From assembly GCA_903908165.1 (NCBI GenBank), contig CAIVQX010000123.1, forward strand, positions 1 to 54,704: a stretch of 54,704 bases of DNA. The letters are read 5' to 3'. The stretch comes from an uncultured Methylococcaceae bacterium (GTDB lineage: Bacteria; Pseudomonadota; Gammaproteobacteria; Methylococcales; Methylomonadaceae). Shown here piece after piece: positions 1-9,026 of the stretch (positions within the stretch are counted from its first letter, which is position 1; each line of letters opens with the position of its first letter). The translations under genes and the position numbers were made by a program. Below the pieces are notes generated by a model, which saw nothing but the letters and a program-made list of their open reading frames with translations, searched no databases and was not told the DNA's origin.

Positions 1-135
1 GACACGGCTTAATAGGGTTTTCATGCCGATTTCTTTCCAGAGATTGGCGAAGACATTATCGATTAATAGTCCCTTTGCATTCAAAAAATCCAGAGTGAGC
101 GCTGGTAGTTTTGCCATTTTTGTGTCACGATTCAT
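1..135 (-). CDS. probable IS transposase, N-terminal 45 residues (cut by window edge)
   Basis: The reading frame is open from an ATG at 135 down to the window edge and gives 45 residues. It starts MNRDTKMAKLPALTLDF and continues LLIDNVFANLWKEIG. A second possible start is the Met at residue 7 (position 117). The pattern of a short basic start, LTLDF, then a VF..LW...GM helix resembles the N-termini of DDE transposases of IS4/IS1380-like elements. That is recalled similarity, not a search. The catalytic part lies outside the window, so function and intactness cannot be judged. An imperfect inverted repeat (139-147 with 190-198) followed by a T-run lies just upstream and may belong to the element end. 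Confidence 0.45.
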   Translation of the reverse strand, partial: MNRDTKMAKLPALTLDFLNAKGLLIDNVFANLWKEIGMKTLLSRV

Positions 136-138
136 TAT

Positions 139-204
139 GCGTCCTACTTGAGTATGATGGGGTCTTCAACTAACCGTAATTATACTCCTGTAGGGCGCTT
201 TTTT
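139..204. repeat. inverted repeat followed by T-run upstream of the transposase fragment
   Basis: GCGTCCTAC (139-147) can pair with GTAGGGCGC (190-198), nine positions with one G-U, around a 42-nt loop. T199-T204 follow. It could act as a terminator on the plus strand that shields against read-through near an IS end, or be coincidental. The rest of the 289-bp gap up to 425 shows only AT-rich sequence and the Shine-Dalgarno region of the next gene. Confidence 0.25.
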
Positions 205-424
205 ATATATTAATCAGTATGTTGCATCTATTTTTGAACTCCGAAACTTTAGTTAAAGGTACTTATTGATAATTATTATTTTTTTGCTAACTGAGAGAAG
301 TGCCGTATAGCGAGCAAAGTCGGTAATTGAAATTTATTAACGTAACTAAATCGTAAAAAATGTTGTTTTTTTAAGCCATTTATTTTTGTAAAATTTGTTA
401 AATCACATTGGAAATGAGTTGAAA

Positions 425-772
425 ATGCTAAAAAGAATACTGTTTTTAGTGGTGATGCTTATATCTCCGTTGTCCATTGTAATAGCTGGAACAATTAGTA
501 ATGGAGTTTGGTTGCCAAGTGCTTGTGGTGCTGAACCATCACCTCCTGTTTTTAAACAGAAAAGTATTGAAGAATATAATGATAGCGTTAAGCTTATCAA
601 TGAATGGCAATTAAAAGCTAATGCTTATACTAATTGCCTTATTAAGGAAGCTAATATAGATAATGCCCTGATTGCCAAGTCGGCAAATGAACAGCAGAGC
701 AAGTTACGGTTAGCTTTTGATAATATCAAAAGTTTTACGGATGCCGCTAAAGCAAAGTTAGATAAAGAATAA
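425..772 (+). CDS. small exported protein of unknown function
   Basis: I do not recognise this 115-residue protein. The ATG at 425 gives a classical signal peptide (MLKRILFLVVMLISP, cleavage near VIA-GT). A TTG 30 bases upstream would add ten residues before it and is less likely. The mature part has two cysteines (in LPSACGAEP and YTNCLIKE) that could form one disulfide, and a C-terminal half rich in Lys, Ala, Asn and Glu that should be helical. It stands alone: the next plus-strand gene, dbpA, begins 240 bp later. Probably periplasmic or secreted. The clean signal peptide argues that it is a real gene. Confidence 0.65.
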   Translation: MLKRILFLVVMLISPLSIVIAGTISNGVWLPSACGAEPSPPVFKQKSIEEYNDSVKLINEWQLKANAYTNCLIKEANIDNALIAKSANEQQSKLRLAFDNIKSFTDAAKAKLDKE

Positions 773-1012
773 GGTTTAACTGAGTATATATTTAAAGCAT
801 AGCTATATCCCAAGTTAGTCATATCTTGATACTCTAATGGATATAACTAACTGTTTCTATTAATAATAAATATCCATTAATATTTTCTTTAATAGAGAGA
901 TTATCTCTTCTATTTGTCAACATTGTCCGACTTACAATATTTTTATCTGGTATCATTGACCATCAAATAGTGGCAATTCGTCATTATTTCTATTGGAATA
1001 AAAGAGACTTTT

Positions 1013-2398
1013 TTGAATACTGCTGAATTTTCATCGTTACCCTTAAAACCCGCCTTACTTGAAAATATTGAAACCTTGGGTTATACCCATTTAACACCAA
1101 TTCAAGCAGAGACATTGCCACATATTCTTGAGGGAAGGGATGTTATTGCTCAGGCCAAAACAGGTAGTGGAAAGACAGCAGCGTTTGGTATTGGCTTGTT
1201 ATCGCGGTTGGATGTTAGCAGTTTCAGGGTGCAGGCTTTGGTTATCTGTCCAACACGAGAACTTGCTGACCAGGTGTGTAAGGAGATTCGCAAATTAGCT
1301 CGTTTTACACAAAATATTAAGGTTCAGTCTTTGTGTGGTGGTGTGCCATTTGGCCCACAATTGGCCGCCTTGGAGCATGGTGCTCATATTGTTGTCGGGA
1401 CACCCGGTCGGTTACAAGAGCATTTACGTAAACGTAGTTTGCGTTTAAGTAATTTAAAAGTTTTGGTATTGGACGAAGCTGACCGTATGTTGGATATGGG
1501 GTTTGAAGATGTAATGTCGGAAGTGATTTCTTACGCGCCAACGCACAGACAAACTTTATTATTTTCAGCGACTTATTCCGATCCAATTAGAGAGATTAGT
1601 CAGAAGTTCCAATATAAACCGGTTTCCGTTAGTATTGACAGTAGTCATCACGATAGTGTCATTGAACAGCGGTTTTATCAAATACAAAAATCTCAGCGAA
1701 TTAACGCATTGGGTTATCTGTTAGCATATCACCGGCCCGAATCAACAGTGGTATTTTGTAATACCAAAAGGGAGTGTCAAGATATAGAGAGTGCTTTGGG
1801 TGCCAGTGGATTCTCAGTTCAGGCCTTACATGGTGATTTAGATCAAAAACACCGTGATCAGGTATTAGTAAGATTTGCTAATAATAGTTGTTCAATTCTG
1901 GTCGCCACAGATGTTGCGGCACGTGGACTTGATATTAAAGAATTGCAGGCGGTTATTAATTATGATTTACCGTGGGATCCTGAGATTTATGTTCATCGTA
2001 TCGGACGGACTGGCCGTGCTGGTAAAAAGGGTTTGGCGTTTAGTTTATGTACCGAGCAAGAACTAAAAAGGGTTGTAGCTATTGAAGAGTATCAAGCTTT
2101 TTCAGTAAAGTGGGATGAAATTGCACCTTTTCAGATGACTCATGAGCAGCGGTTTGAACCACCAATGGTGACCTTGTGGATTGATGGAGGTCGAAAGGAT
2201 AAAGTTCGTCCGGGAGATATTTTAGGGGCGCTTACTGGTGAGAGAGGAATAGCGGGTAGCGAAGTTGGTAAAATTGATATTTTTGACACTCATGCTTATG
2301 TTGCTATTAAGAAATATAGTGCTGATATGGCACTTGATTGTTTAAAAAGGGGGGAAATAAAAGGGCGTAGTTTTATGGTTCGAAAGTCTCAATGGTGA
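1013..2398 (+). CDS. dbpA: ATP-dependent RNA helicase DbpA
   Basis: DEAD-box helicase that acts in 50S ribosome assembly by unwinding around 23S rRNA helix 92. The 461 residues match the family length (E. coli about 457). Visible in order: Q motif GYTHLTPIQ (23-31), Walker A AKTGSGKT (48-55), PTRELA, TPGR, DEAD followed by RMLDMGFED, SAT, then the second RecA-like domain with ATDVAARGLD and HRIGRTGRAG. The last 75 residues form the DbpA-specific RRM-like RNA-binding domain (VTLWIDGG, GDILGALTGE), which separates it from RhlE/SrmB. The start is a TTG at 1013 behind an AAAGAGA ribosome-binding site; there is no ATG before the Q motif. Single gene, convergent with rapZ. Confidence 0.96.
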   Translation: MNTAEFSSLPLKPALLENIETLGYTHLTPIQAETLPHILEGRDVIAQAKTGSGKTAAFGIGLLSRLDVSSFRVQALVICPTRELADQVCKEIRKLARFTQNIKVQSLCGGVPFGPQLAALEHGAHIVVGTPGRLQEHLRKRSLRLSNLKVLVLDEADRMLDMGFEDVMSEVISYAPTHRQTLLFSATYSDPIREISQKFQYKPVSVSIDSSHHDSVIEQRFYQIQKSQRINALGYLLAYHRPESTVVFCNTKRECQDIESALGASGFSVQALHGDLDQKHRDQVLVRFANNSCSILVATDVAARGLDIKELQAVINYDLPWDPEIYVHRIGRTGRAGKKGLAFSLCTEQELKRVVAIEEYQAFSVKWDEIAPFQMTHEQRFEPPMVTLWIDGGRKDKVRPGDILGALTGERGIAGSEVGKIDIFDTHAYVAIKKYSADMALDCLKRGEIKGRSFMVRKSQW

Positions 2399-2453
2399 AA
2401 CCTAATTCTTGCTAGAAGTCTCCAAAAAATTTAATTTAAAAGTGTTCTAGATT

Positions 2454-3311
2454 CTAATTTAATTCTCTATGTCTAACAATGACGTTGACTAAAGGATTTT
2501 GAAAGTGTTTGATCAATGCATCAACAAGATAAACTGAGCGATGTTGACCTCCCGTACAACCTATTGCAATGGTTAAGTAACTGCGTCCTTCAGCTTCAAA
2601 ACGAGGTATCCATTTTTCAAGAAATGTACAAATATCCTGAAAAAACTCAGCAACGAAGGGTTGTTCTTTAAGAAAATCTGCTACTGGTTGATCTTTTCCA
2701 GTGAATGATCGTAATTCTGGTATCCAATAGGGATTGGGTAGGCTCCGTGCATCAAAAACAAAATCAGCGTCCAATGGAACCCCATGCTTATAGCCAAACG
2801 ACTGAAATTGAAGAGATGTATGCCGAAAGTCTCGATCACCTACTTGATCTCTTATCAGTTCACGTAACTGGTGGTAATGGGTTCGACTGGTATCAATGAT
2901 GATATTTGCATGTCTTGCGATGGGTGTGAGCATCTCCTTTTCAATTTTTAGCGCTTCCTTTAGCGGTATATTGTAATTGGTTAGTGGATGTCTTCTGCGT
3001 GTTTCACTATAACGTTTTAATAAAGTTGATTCTTCTGCCTGCATGAATATGATTTCACAATCAATTCCTTTTTCTCGAATAAGATTTAAACTTTCAGAGA
3101 AATTTGCTAGGCTTTCAAGTTGATTTCTTGCATCAATCCCAATTGCTGTTTTTGCATAAGTTTTTTTATCAGCAATCATTACATGATTGATAAAATCGTG
3201 GAGCAAAGTTAGTGGTAAATTATCGATGCAATAATACCCGCAATCCTCCAAGGTATCTAATGCGATACTTTTACCTGCCCCAGACAGAGCACTTACTATT
3301 AATAGTTTCAT
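2454..3311 (-). CDS. rapZ: RNase adapter protein RapZ
   Basis: 285 residues, the normal length. Walker A-like loop S-G-A-G-K-S at 10-15, DNLP shortly after, and the C-terminal IGCTGGQHRSV signature that forms the RNA/metabolite-binding half. In E. coli RapZ binds the GlmZ small RNA and presents it to RNase E, setting GlmS levels and amino-sugar supply to the envelope. Last gene of the kdsD-to-rapZ minus-strand series, 63 bp after hpf. In many gammaproteobacteria ptsN lies between hpf and rapZ and npr follows rapZ; neither is here. Confidence 0.95.
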   Translation of the reverse strand: MKLLIVSALSGAGKSIALDTLEDCGYYCIDNLPLTLLHDFINHVMIADKKTYAKTAIGIDARNQLESLANFSESLNLIREKGIDCEIIFMQAEESTLLKRYSETRRRHPLTNYNIPLKEALKIEKEMLTPIARHANIIIDTSRTHYHQLRELIRDQVGDRDFRHTSLQFQSFGYKHGVPLDADFVFDARSLPNPYWIPELRSFTGKDQPVADFLKEQPFVAEFFQDICTFLEKWIPRFEAEGRSYLTIAIGCTGGQHRSVYLVDALIKHFQNPLVNVIVRHRELN

Positions 3312-3374
3312 AAAAAGTTTTACAAGGTACAGGTTGTTTATAAGTTTTAACTAGTGTACCTTGTGTTTGTAGTT

Positions 3375-3665
3375 TTATCGGTGATGATTTGTTTTTTCTT
3401 TATGCTTGGTGATTTGACGATCCAACTTGTCTACCATGGCATCAATAGCTACATACATATCTTCTTGGTGATCTTCAGCAAATAATTTTGCACCGCTCAA
3501 TTGTAGGGTGGCTTCTGCTTTTTGAATTAATTTTTCTACGCTTAAGATAACATGTACATCCGTAACATTGTCAAAATGACGGGCTAATTTTTCAAATTTT
3601 GCATCTATATGTGCTCTTAAAGCATCTGTTACTTCAAGATGATGGCCTGTTACTATTACTTGCAT
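3375..3665 (-). CDS. hpf: ribosome hibernation promoting factor (short HPF)
   Basis: 96 residues, typical of short HPF/YfiA proteins: MQVIVTGHHLEVTDALRAHI at the start, then the beta-alpha fold with VHVILSVEK and an acidic/basic second half (EDMYVAIDAMVDKLDRQI). It binds the 30S decoding region and helps form inactive 100S ribosomes in stationary phase. The long-form C-terminal dimerisation domain is absent. It lies 47 bp after rpoN, the classic position. An ATG with an AAGGAGTAT ribosome-binding site precedes it. Confidence 0.95.
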   Translation of the reverse strand: MQVIVTGHHLEVTDALRAHIDAKFEKLARHFDNVTDVHVILSVEKLIQKAEATLQLSGAKLFAEDHQEDMYVAIDAMVDKLDRQITKHKEKTNHHR

Positions 3666-3712
3666 GTAATACTCCTTTAGTTATAAATGGAAGGTTGGTA
3701 GTTTTAAAAATG

Positions 3713-5158
3713 TTACAAAATCCGCTTTCGTTGACTTGATGATGAAATTTGCATTGCCTCACGATATTTGGCAATGGTTCTTCTTGCAACGTTAATGCCT
3801 TTTTCGTGTAAGAAATCGGCTATTTTACTATCACTTAATGGTCTAGTTTGATTTTCATTATCGACTAACTCTTTAATAAACGATCTGATGGCGGTAGATG
3901 AACATTCGCCCCCTTCCTTTGTCGAAACATGACTCGAAAAAAAATATTTGAATTCAATTATACCATTTGGGGTGTGCATAAACTTGTGCGTTGTCACCCT
4001 GGAAATGGTAGATTCATGTAAGTTTAGTTCTTCGGCGATGTCTCTCAATACCATCGGCTTCATAGCAATAGAACCATGATTAAGGAAACTAATTTGCCTT
4101 TCTACGATACAGCGAGCTACTCGTAATAGGGTATCGTTTCGATTATGAAGGTTTTTAATAAACCATTTGGCTTCTTGTAAGTGATCTTTCATGCAAACAT
4201 TATCTTTACTGCTATCGGCTCTTTTAATCAATGTTGAGTAAAATGGATTAATACGCAAGTTGGGTGCAATCTCTGAATTAAGATTAACATGCCACTGCTG
4301 ATTTTGTTTGGATACATAGACATCTGGAATAATGTATTCCGAATTGGTTTCCTGAATCTGTGTGCCCGGCTTGGGATCTAAGGTTCTGATGAGTGTAACT
4401 ATATCATCTAGTTGTTTCTCAGTAACCTGTAGTTTCCTTATAAGCTTTGTTTGCTCATGAGAGGCCAGAAGATGGAGGTGATGGGTGACAATAATTAGTG
4501 CTTCAATTCGGTATGGCGTTGCTTCGGGTAACTGTTGTAATTGTATTTTTAAACAATCACTTAAATCAATAGCGGCTACGCCTGCTGGATCAAATTGTTG
4601 TATTCTATGTAGGACCGCAATGACTTCATCAAGGTCAAGGTCACTAAATTGATTTTGTAACCCATCATAAATATCCTCAGGGGGGCTTGTTAGATAACCT
4701 TCTTCATCAACGGCATCTATAATTGCCATTGCGATAGCATGGTCTCGCTCTGAAAAAGGAGTCAGTTCAAGTTGCCAAAGCAAGTGGTCAAATAAAGTTG
4801 AGGCTTTGCTCCTTTGAATTTCAAATTCACTCGTCTCAAAGTTATTAGTATCAGGAGTTAGAGAGCCCTCATAAATATCATCCCATGTAGAGTCGACTGG
4901 TAATTCGTCAGGTATGTTTGATTGTGAACCTTCAGAGGTTACAAAGTCAGAATTTTCAGTTTTTTTTTCGGGACTTGGGTTTGTATCTGGCTGGCTACTT
5001 TCATCGTCATTAATTTCCAACATGATATTGGATTCGAGAGCTTGTTGAATTTCTTGTTGTAATTCCAATGTCGACATTTGTAGCAATTTGATAGCTTGCT
5101 GCAATTGTGGCGTCATTGTTAATTGTTGGCCTAGCCTAAGGTTTAAAGACTGTTTCAT
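3713..5158 (-). CDS. rpoN: RNA polymerase sigma-54 factor RpoN
   Basis: 481 residues. Region I is the Gln/Leu-rich N-terminus (MKQSLNLRLGQQLTMTPQLQ) that contacts bEBP activators. An acidic Asp/Ser/Glu-rich linker (about 50-120) is region II. The core-binding and HTH domains follow. The RpoN box ARRTIAKYRE (458-467) reads the -24 element. It recognises -24/-12 promoters and needs an AAA+ activator. Nitrogen, motility and hydrogenase genes are common targets, and a hyp cluster lies at 44-49 kb, but I found no convincing -24/-12 site before hypC. 135 bp separate it from lptB, so it may have its own promoter as well as read-through. Confidence 0.97.
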   Translation of the reverse strand: MKQSLNLRLGQQLTMTPQLQQAIKLLQMSTLELQQEIQQALESNIMLEINDDESSQPDTNPSPEKKTENSDFVTSEGSQSNIPDELPVDSTWDDIYEGSLTPDTNNFETSEFEIQRSKASTLFDHLLWQLELTPFSERDHAIAMAIIDAVDEEGYLTSPPEDIYDGLQNQFSDLDLDEVIAVLHRIQQFDPAGVAAIDLSDCLKIQLQQLPEATPYRIEALIIVTHHLHLLASHEQTKLIRKLQVTEKQLDDIVTLIRTLDPKPGTQIQETNSEYIIPDVYVSKQNQQWHVNLNSEIAPNLRINPFYSTLIKRADSSKDNVCMKDHLQEAKWFIKNLHNRNDTLLRVARCIVERQISFLNHGSIAMKPMVLRDIAEELNLHESTISRVTTHKFMHTPNGIIEFKYFFSSHVSTKEGGECSSTAIRSFIKELVDNENQTRPLSDSKIADFLHEKGINVARRTIAKYREAMQISSSSQRKRIL

Positions 5159-5293
5159 GGGCTCACAATTTCCAGCTGGGACGGTATGTTGTAGTTACCC
5201 TTTTTGAGGGTGCTATGAACGTAAAAGCTACTTTTCATTATTGAGAATAAATAGGTCATCTTATAGTGAGTAGGTAGTTGTATTACTGATACA

Positions 5294-6019
5294 TTAAAGG
5301 CTGAAATTCTCACCTAAATAAACTTTACGTACTTCTTCATTAGCAACAATTGCATCGGCTGCCCCCTCGGCAATTACTTTACCAGCGTTGAGTATATAAG
5401 CCCTGTCACAAATACCTAAGGTTTCTCTTACATTATGCTCGGTTATTAATACGCCAATCCCACGATGTTTTAAATGTTCTATAATCTTTTTTATATCATC
5501 TACAGATATTGGATCAACACCTGCAAAAGGTTCATCAAGTAAAATAAATTGTGGATTAGTCGCTAATGCTCTGGCAATCTCAACACGTCTTCTCTCTCCA
5601 CCTGATAGACCTAAAGCAATTTGGTTACGTAAGCGTTCAATATGAAACTCGTGTAATAATTCTTCAATTAGAAATTCGGCCTGTCCAGGTGTTATATCAG
5701 AACGAATTTGTAAAACAGCACGCAAATTATCTGCAACTGTTAGTTTGCGAAAAACTGAAGGTTCTTGAGGTAAATAACCAATGCCGTTTAGCGCCCGAAC
5801 ATGCATGGGATAATGGGTGATATCTTTTGAATCCAGTTTTATGCTGCCTTCATCTGCTTTAATTAGGCCAACCATCATGTAAAAGCTAGTTGTTTTTCCC
5901 GCTCCATTAGGCCCTAGTAATCCTACAATTTCATTGGTATTAACAGACAGTGAAACGCCATCAACCACATTGCGTTTGTTGTAAGTTTTAATGAGATGGT
6001 TTGCTGCTAGTGTAGCCAT
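5294..6019 (-). CDS. lptB: LPS export ABC transporter ATP-binding protein LptB
   Basis: 241 residues. Walker [10 protein letters not shown]-loop region [12 protein letters not shown] signature LSGGERRR, Walker [14 protein letters not shown], and the H-loop ITEHNVRE all read clearly. LptB powers the LptB2FG-C complex that pulls lipopolysaccharide out of the inner membrane onto the LptC-LptA bridge. It follows lptA by 52 bp. lptF/lptG are not in the window, as usual, because they sit elsewhere in most gammaproteobacteria. Confidence 0.97.
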   Translation of the reverse strand: MATLAANHLIKTYNKRNVVDGVSLSVNTNEIVGLLGPNGAGKTTSFYMMVGLIKADEGSIKLDSKDITHYPMHVRALNGIGYLPQEPSVFRKLTVADNLRAVLQIRSDITPGQAEFLIEELLHEFHIERLRNQIALGLSGGERRRVEIARALATNPQFILLDEPFAGVDPISVDDIKKIIEHLKHRGIGVLITEHNVRETLGICDRAYILNAGKVIAEGAADAIVANEEVRKVYLGENFSL

Positions 6020-6071
6020 TTTTTTAAGTTATTAAGGTAAATAGGTGTGTATTATTTTATTTTAAGGAGCA

Positions 6072-6632
6072 TCATTTTGGGGGAATAGTTGCTGAAACGG
6101 GCTTCGCTACACTTTTTTGTTCGGCGGTTTTAGGTTGTAATACAACATGTACCCGACTATTATCGGAGGTTTTATTGCCGGCTTTAACCAATGATGTTTT
6201 GATATCGTATTCAATCAAATCACTAGAATAAGTGCCATTATCTTTCCATACGGTTGCTTTATCCGTAAGAACTAATAAATCTTTCTTTGGGTAAAGTATA
6301 CCTGTCAAAGCTTCCCCTAATATATCTTTTTCACCAATATTAGGTGTTTGTTTAAATTTTGCTTTGTTGCCTGTAAATACTAATTTATCGGCATCACCGT
6401 CTACAAAATAAACTACTAATTTGTCTGAGTTAACTAGAATACTACCTTGAATTGAAATAACATTACCAATGTATGTGCTGGTCGCCGTTACATCATCATA
6501 AGTTGCAGTATTGGACTCAATGTTAATCGGTTGATCCTTATCCGTTTCCAAAGCCGAAGCGCTAGTATAGATTAAGCTTAATAATATCGAGCAAAAGGAT
6601 AATAAGTTACTTGATTTTTTATTTTGTTTCAT
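6072..6632 (-). CDS. lptA: periplasmic LPS transport protein LptA
   Basis: 186 residues with a signal peptide (hydrophobic stretch LLSFCSILLSLIY, cleavage near ASA-LE). The OstA-type beta-jellyroll follows: DQPINIESNTATYDD, then repeated short strands with YIGNV and DKLVV. The C-terminal 30 residues are low-complexity and Lys/Pro-rich. LptA oligomers bridge LptC to LptD across the periplasm. Its start overlaps the lptC stop by 14 bp, so translation is probably coupled. Confidence 0.93.
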   Translation of the reverse strand: MKQNKKSSNLLSFCSILLSLIYTSASALETDKDQPINIESNTATYDDVTATSTYIGNVISIQGSILVNSDKLVVYFVDGDADKLVFTGNKAKFKQTPNIGEKDILGEALTGILYPKKDLLVLTDKATVWKDNGTYSSDLIEYDIKTSLVKAGNKTSDNSRVHVVLQPKTAEQKSVAKPVSATIPPK

Positions 6633-7209
6633 AATGCCCTTTTACATTAGCCAGTAACTCTAAATGAACAGGGTCACTATAAGTCATGTTCATTCCTGTT
6701 CCTGTTGTTATATTTGGTGGGCTAATCAGTTCAGCCCACTCCTTGGTTTCCGCATAACTAGTCTGAGGGTTTACTTTTAATTCGCTGGTATTAATAGTAA
6801 GGGCTGAGAAACCTATCGCTTTTCCCCTGTTAATATTAACTTTACCATTTAAATGTAAATCCGTTCCATCTGCAGATAAAATGCCTGTTTCTGAATTAAC
6901 AACCCAAGGTGGCGCTGAAGTAGTAGCCCATGGTGTTGGTTTTTCATTATAAAAAAACATAACGGGGGCTGTGATATGTGTTGTCGCATCGTCACTGTAA
7001 TGAGTGAGTTGATCGGCAATTAGCTTATTTTTTAAAAGACCAAATTCATTCATTTCCCATTTTGTATAATTTTTACTGAAATAATCAGCACTATGTGGCG
7101 GTATTTGTCCATGCATGATTTCAATCAATCCTGTTATTTCAACCAACCACCAACTTATAGAAGAGACAACAAGTAGGTACAGATACAACTTATAATCTCG
7201 TAAACTCAT
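6619..7209 (-). CDS. lptC: LPS export protein LptC
   Basis: 196 residues: one N-terminal transmembrane helix (YLYLLVVSSISWWLVEI), then a periplasmic OstA-like beta domain. Local wording fits LptC: YFSKNYTKWEMNEFG, the DGTDLHLNGKV strand and the TINTSELKVNPQTSYAET strand. It docks on LptFG and hands LPS to LptA. The start overlaps the kdsC stop (ATGA, 4 bp) and its own end overlaps lptA, giving a tightly coupled unit. Confidence 0.92.
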   Translation of the reverse strand: MSLRDYKLYLYLLVVSSISWWLVEITGLIEIMHGQIPPHSADYFSKNYTKWEMNEFGLLKNKLIADQLTHYSDDATTHITAPVMFFYNEKPTPWATTSAPPWVVNSETGILSADGTDLHLNGKVNINRGKAIGFSALTINTSELKVNPQTSYAETKEWAELISPPNITTGTGMNMTYSDPVHLELLANVKGHYETK

Positions 7210-7754
7210 ATTAAATAAGTAGTTAAGATTTCATCAAAATGCCCTTGAGATTGCATGATAAAGTCACATACTTCTCGAACAGCACCTTCTCCACCGGATA
7301 ATTTTGTACACCAATCTGCTCTTTCAATAACTGCGAAATTAGCATCAGCTACCGCAATTGATAATCCAACTCGGGTCATGAGCGGCAGGTCCAGCAAGTC
7401 ATCGCCCATGTGAGCAGCTTGATCTGGTGTTAGGTTTAATTTTTTTAACACTTCATTTAAAGCAGATACTTTATTTTCATGCCCTTGATAAACGTGCTCG
7501 ATACCCAAGCTTTTCATTCGGAGTGCGACTGAGTTTGATTTTCGACCAGAAATAATGGCTACTTCAACACCTGTTTGGCGTAAAAGCTTAATTCCATGTC
7601 CATCACGGGCATGAAAGGATTTGTATTCATTTCCTTCATTATCAAAAAAAAGTTTGCCATCAGTTAGTACGCCATCGACATCCAGAATTAATAGCTTTAG
7701 TTTTCTGACTTTTTCTGTAATGCTGATTAAGGAAGGGGGTGTTATGGCTGTCAT
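7206..7754 (-). CDS. kdsC: 3-deoxy-D-manno-octulosonate 8-phosphate phosphatase KdsC
   Basis: 182 residues, a cap-less HAD phosphatase. Motif I is LDVDGVLTDG, with the nucleophile and acid aspartates. Motif II is IISGRKS, then a Lys (HENK) and motif IV GDDLLDLPLM. It removes phosphate from Kdo-8-P to give free Kdo for LPS inner core. Start shares one base with the kdsD stop (TAATG). The upstream partner kdsD makes the arabinose-5-P used one step earlier by KdsA. Confidence 0.95.
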   Translation of the reverse strand: MTAITPPSLISITEKVRKLKLLILDVDGVLTDGKLFFDNEGNEYKSFHARDGHGIKLLRQTGVEVAIISGRKSNSVALRMKSLGIEHVYQGHENKVSALNEVLKKLNLTPDQAAHMGDDLLDLPLMTRVGLSIAVADANFAVIERADWCTKLSGGEGAVREVCDFIMQSQGHFDEILTTYLI

Positions 7755-8731
7755 TACACTATCCCAGCTCGAATTAAGTCGTGCATGTTCAAGGCACCTA
7801 TTGCTTGTTTCTGTTTATTAACGACGATCAGAGCATTAATTTTCTTTTGTTCCATAATTTGCATGGCTTCAGCGGCAAGAATGTCTTCAGAAATAACAGC
7901 ACAGTGAGATGTCATAACGTCGCTGATACAGGTTTTCTGGAGATCAAGGTTTTTTGCTAAAGTACGTCGCAAATCACCATCTGTAAAAATACCTACTACT
8001 TCCTGTTCATCATTAACAATGGCAGTCATGCCCAATTTTTTCTCAGTCATTTCTAATAGAGCATGACTTATTAGCGCAGATTCAGCAACTGAAGGAATAT
8101 TATCACCTAAGTGCATAATATCATTTACTCTTAATAATAAACGCCGTCCTAGACTACCGCCCGGATGAGATAAGGCAAAATCATCTTTCGTAAAGCCTCT
8201 TGCTTCAAGTAATGACACTGCTAGAGCATCTCCCATCACCAAAGCCGCAGTTGTGCTGGAGGTGGGAGCAAGTCCCAAAGGACAGGCTTCTTGTGTTACC
8301 GCTACATTAATGTGTGTGCTGGCAACAAGGCTCAGTGTCGACATTGGATTGCCCGTCATTGCAATTAGAGGTACACCTAACCGTTTAATGATTGGTAATA
8401 TCTTCAAAATCTCTTCAGTTTCACCTGAATTAGATAAGGCAAGCACGACATCCTGTTGGGTAATCATCCCAAGATCACCATGGCTGGCTTCACCTGGGTG
8501 TACAAAAAAAGCCGGTGTGCCAGTACTCGCAAAGGTTGCTGCAATTTTTCCAGCAATATGGCCGGACTTACCCATACCAATAACGACTACACGTCCTGTA
8601 CAGTTGAAAAGTAATTTGCAGGCAGCAATAAATTGTTCATTAATCTGTTCAGTCAATGCTGAAATAGCAGCTGCTTCAACTTGAATAACGGCTAAGCCCA
8701 ATTCGCGGAGTTTTTGATCATCTAGTTTCAT
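7754..8731 (-). CDS. kdsD: D-arabinose 5-phosphate isomerase KdsD
   Basis: 325 residues. A SIS sugar-isomerase domain covers about 40-180 (VVIGMGKSGHIAGKIAATF, then HPGEASHGDLGMI and LSNSGETEEI). Two CBS domains fill about 206-325 (VGIFTDGDLRR; NALIVVNKQKQAIGALNMHD). It interconverts ribulose-5-P and arabinose-5-P, the first committed step to Kdo. First gene of the minus-strand envelope operon; its promoter should lie in the 612-bp gap shared with moaA. Confidence 0.95.
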   Translation of the reverse strand: MKLDDQKLRELGLAVIQVEAAAISALTEQINEQFIAACKLLFNCTGRVVVIGMGKSGHIAGKIAATFASTGTPAFFVHPGEASHGDLGMITQQDVVLALSNSGETEEILKILPIIKRLGVPLIAMTGNPMSTLSLVASTHINVAVTQEACPLGLAPTSSTTAALVMGDALAVSLLEARGFTKDDFALSHPGGSLGRRLLLRVNDIMHLGDNIPSVAESALISHALLEMTEKKLGMTAIVNDEQEVVGIFTDGDLRRTLAKNLDLQKTCISDVMTSHCAVISEDILAAEAMQIMEQKKINALIVVNKQKQAIGALNMHDLIRAGIV

Positions 8732-8913
8732 GGCAAGCCGAAATTGTAATAAATAGTGTGCTGAATAAATGACTTATTAAGTTTGGTAATCATTCAGCTG
8801 AAGTAATCTGTCATATTTATACAATTATTATGCCATGTTTGCTTTATTTATGCTTTCATTTGATAGGGTTTTATAATTAAATCATAAGTCTTTTTTATAA
8901 GATTAAATAGATC

Positions 8914-8960
8914 CAGTGCATAGTTTAGATCATCTGACGATTTAACCTTATAATGCACTG
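8914..8960. repeat. 8-bp perfect inverted repeat
   Basis: CAGTGCAT (8914-8921) and ATGCACTG (8953-8960) are exact reverse complements separated by 31 nt. TTTTCTCC follows on the plus strand. It sits 25 bp before the next hairpin, so 8914-9026 may fold as one multi-stem unit. Confidence 0.4.
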
Positions 8961-8984
8961 TTTTCTCCTGGCTACTTGATAGAT

Positions 8985-9026
8985 AGTCTGTTTCAGACTT
9001 ATCCCCAGAATATGTGGATAAGTCTG
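8985..9026. repeat. competing hairpins: segment 2 can pair with 1 or 3
   Basis: AGTCTG (8985-8990) pairs perfectly with CAGACT (8994-8999) over a TTT loop. The same CAGACT also begins CAGACTTATCCCCA (8994-9007), which pairs with TGTGGATAAGTCTG (9013-9026) at 13 of 14 positions over a 5-nt loop. The two folds exclude each other, and segment 1 is identical to the end of segment 3. As RNA this looks like an attenuator or switch; as DNA it is a strong palindromic protein-binding site. Confidence 0.5.

Noticed and set aside
8253-8684. 143-residue plus-strand frame inside kdsD
   Set aside because: Antisense to the SIS domain of kdsD; no motif.
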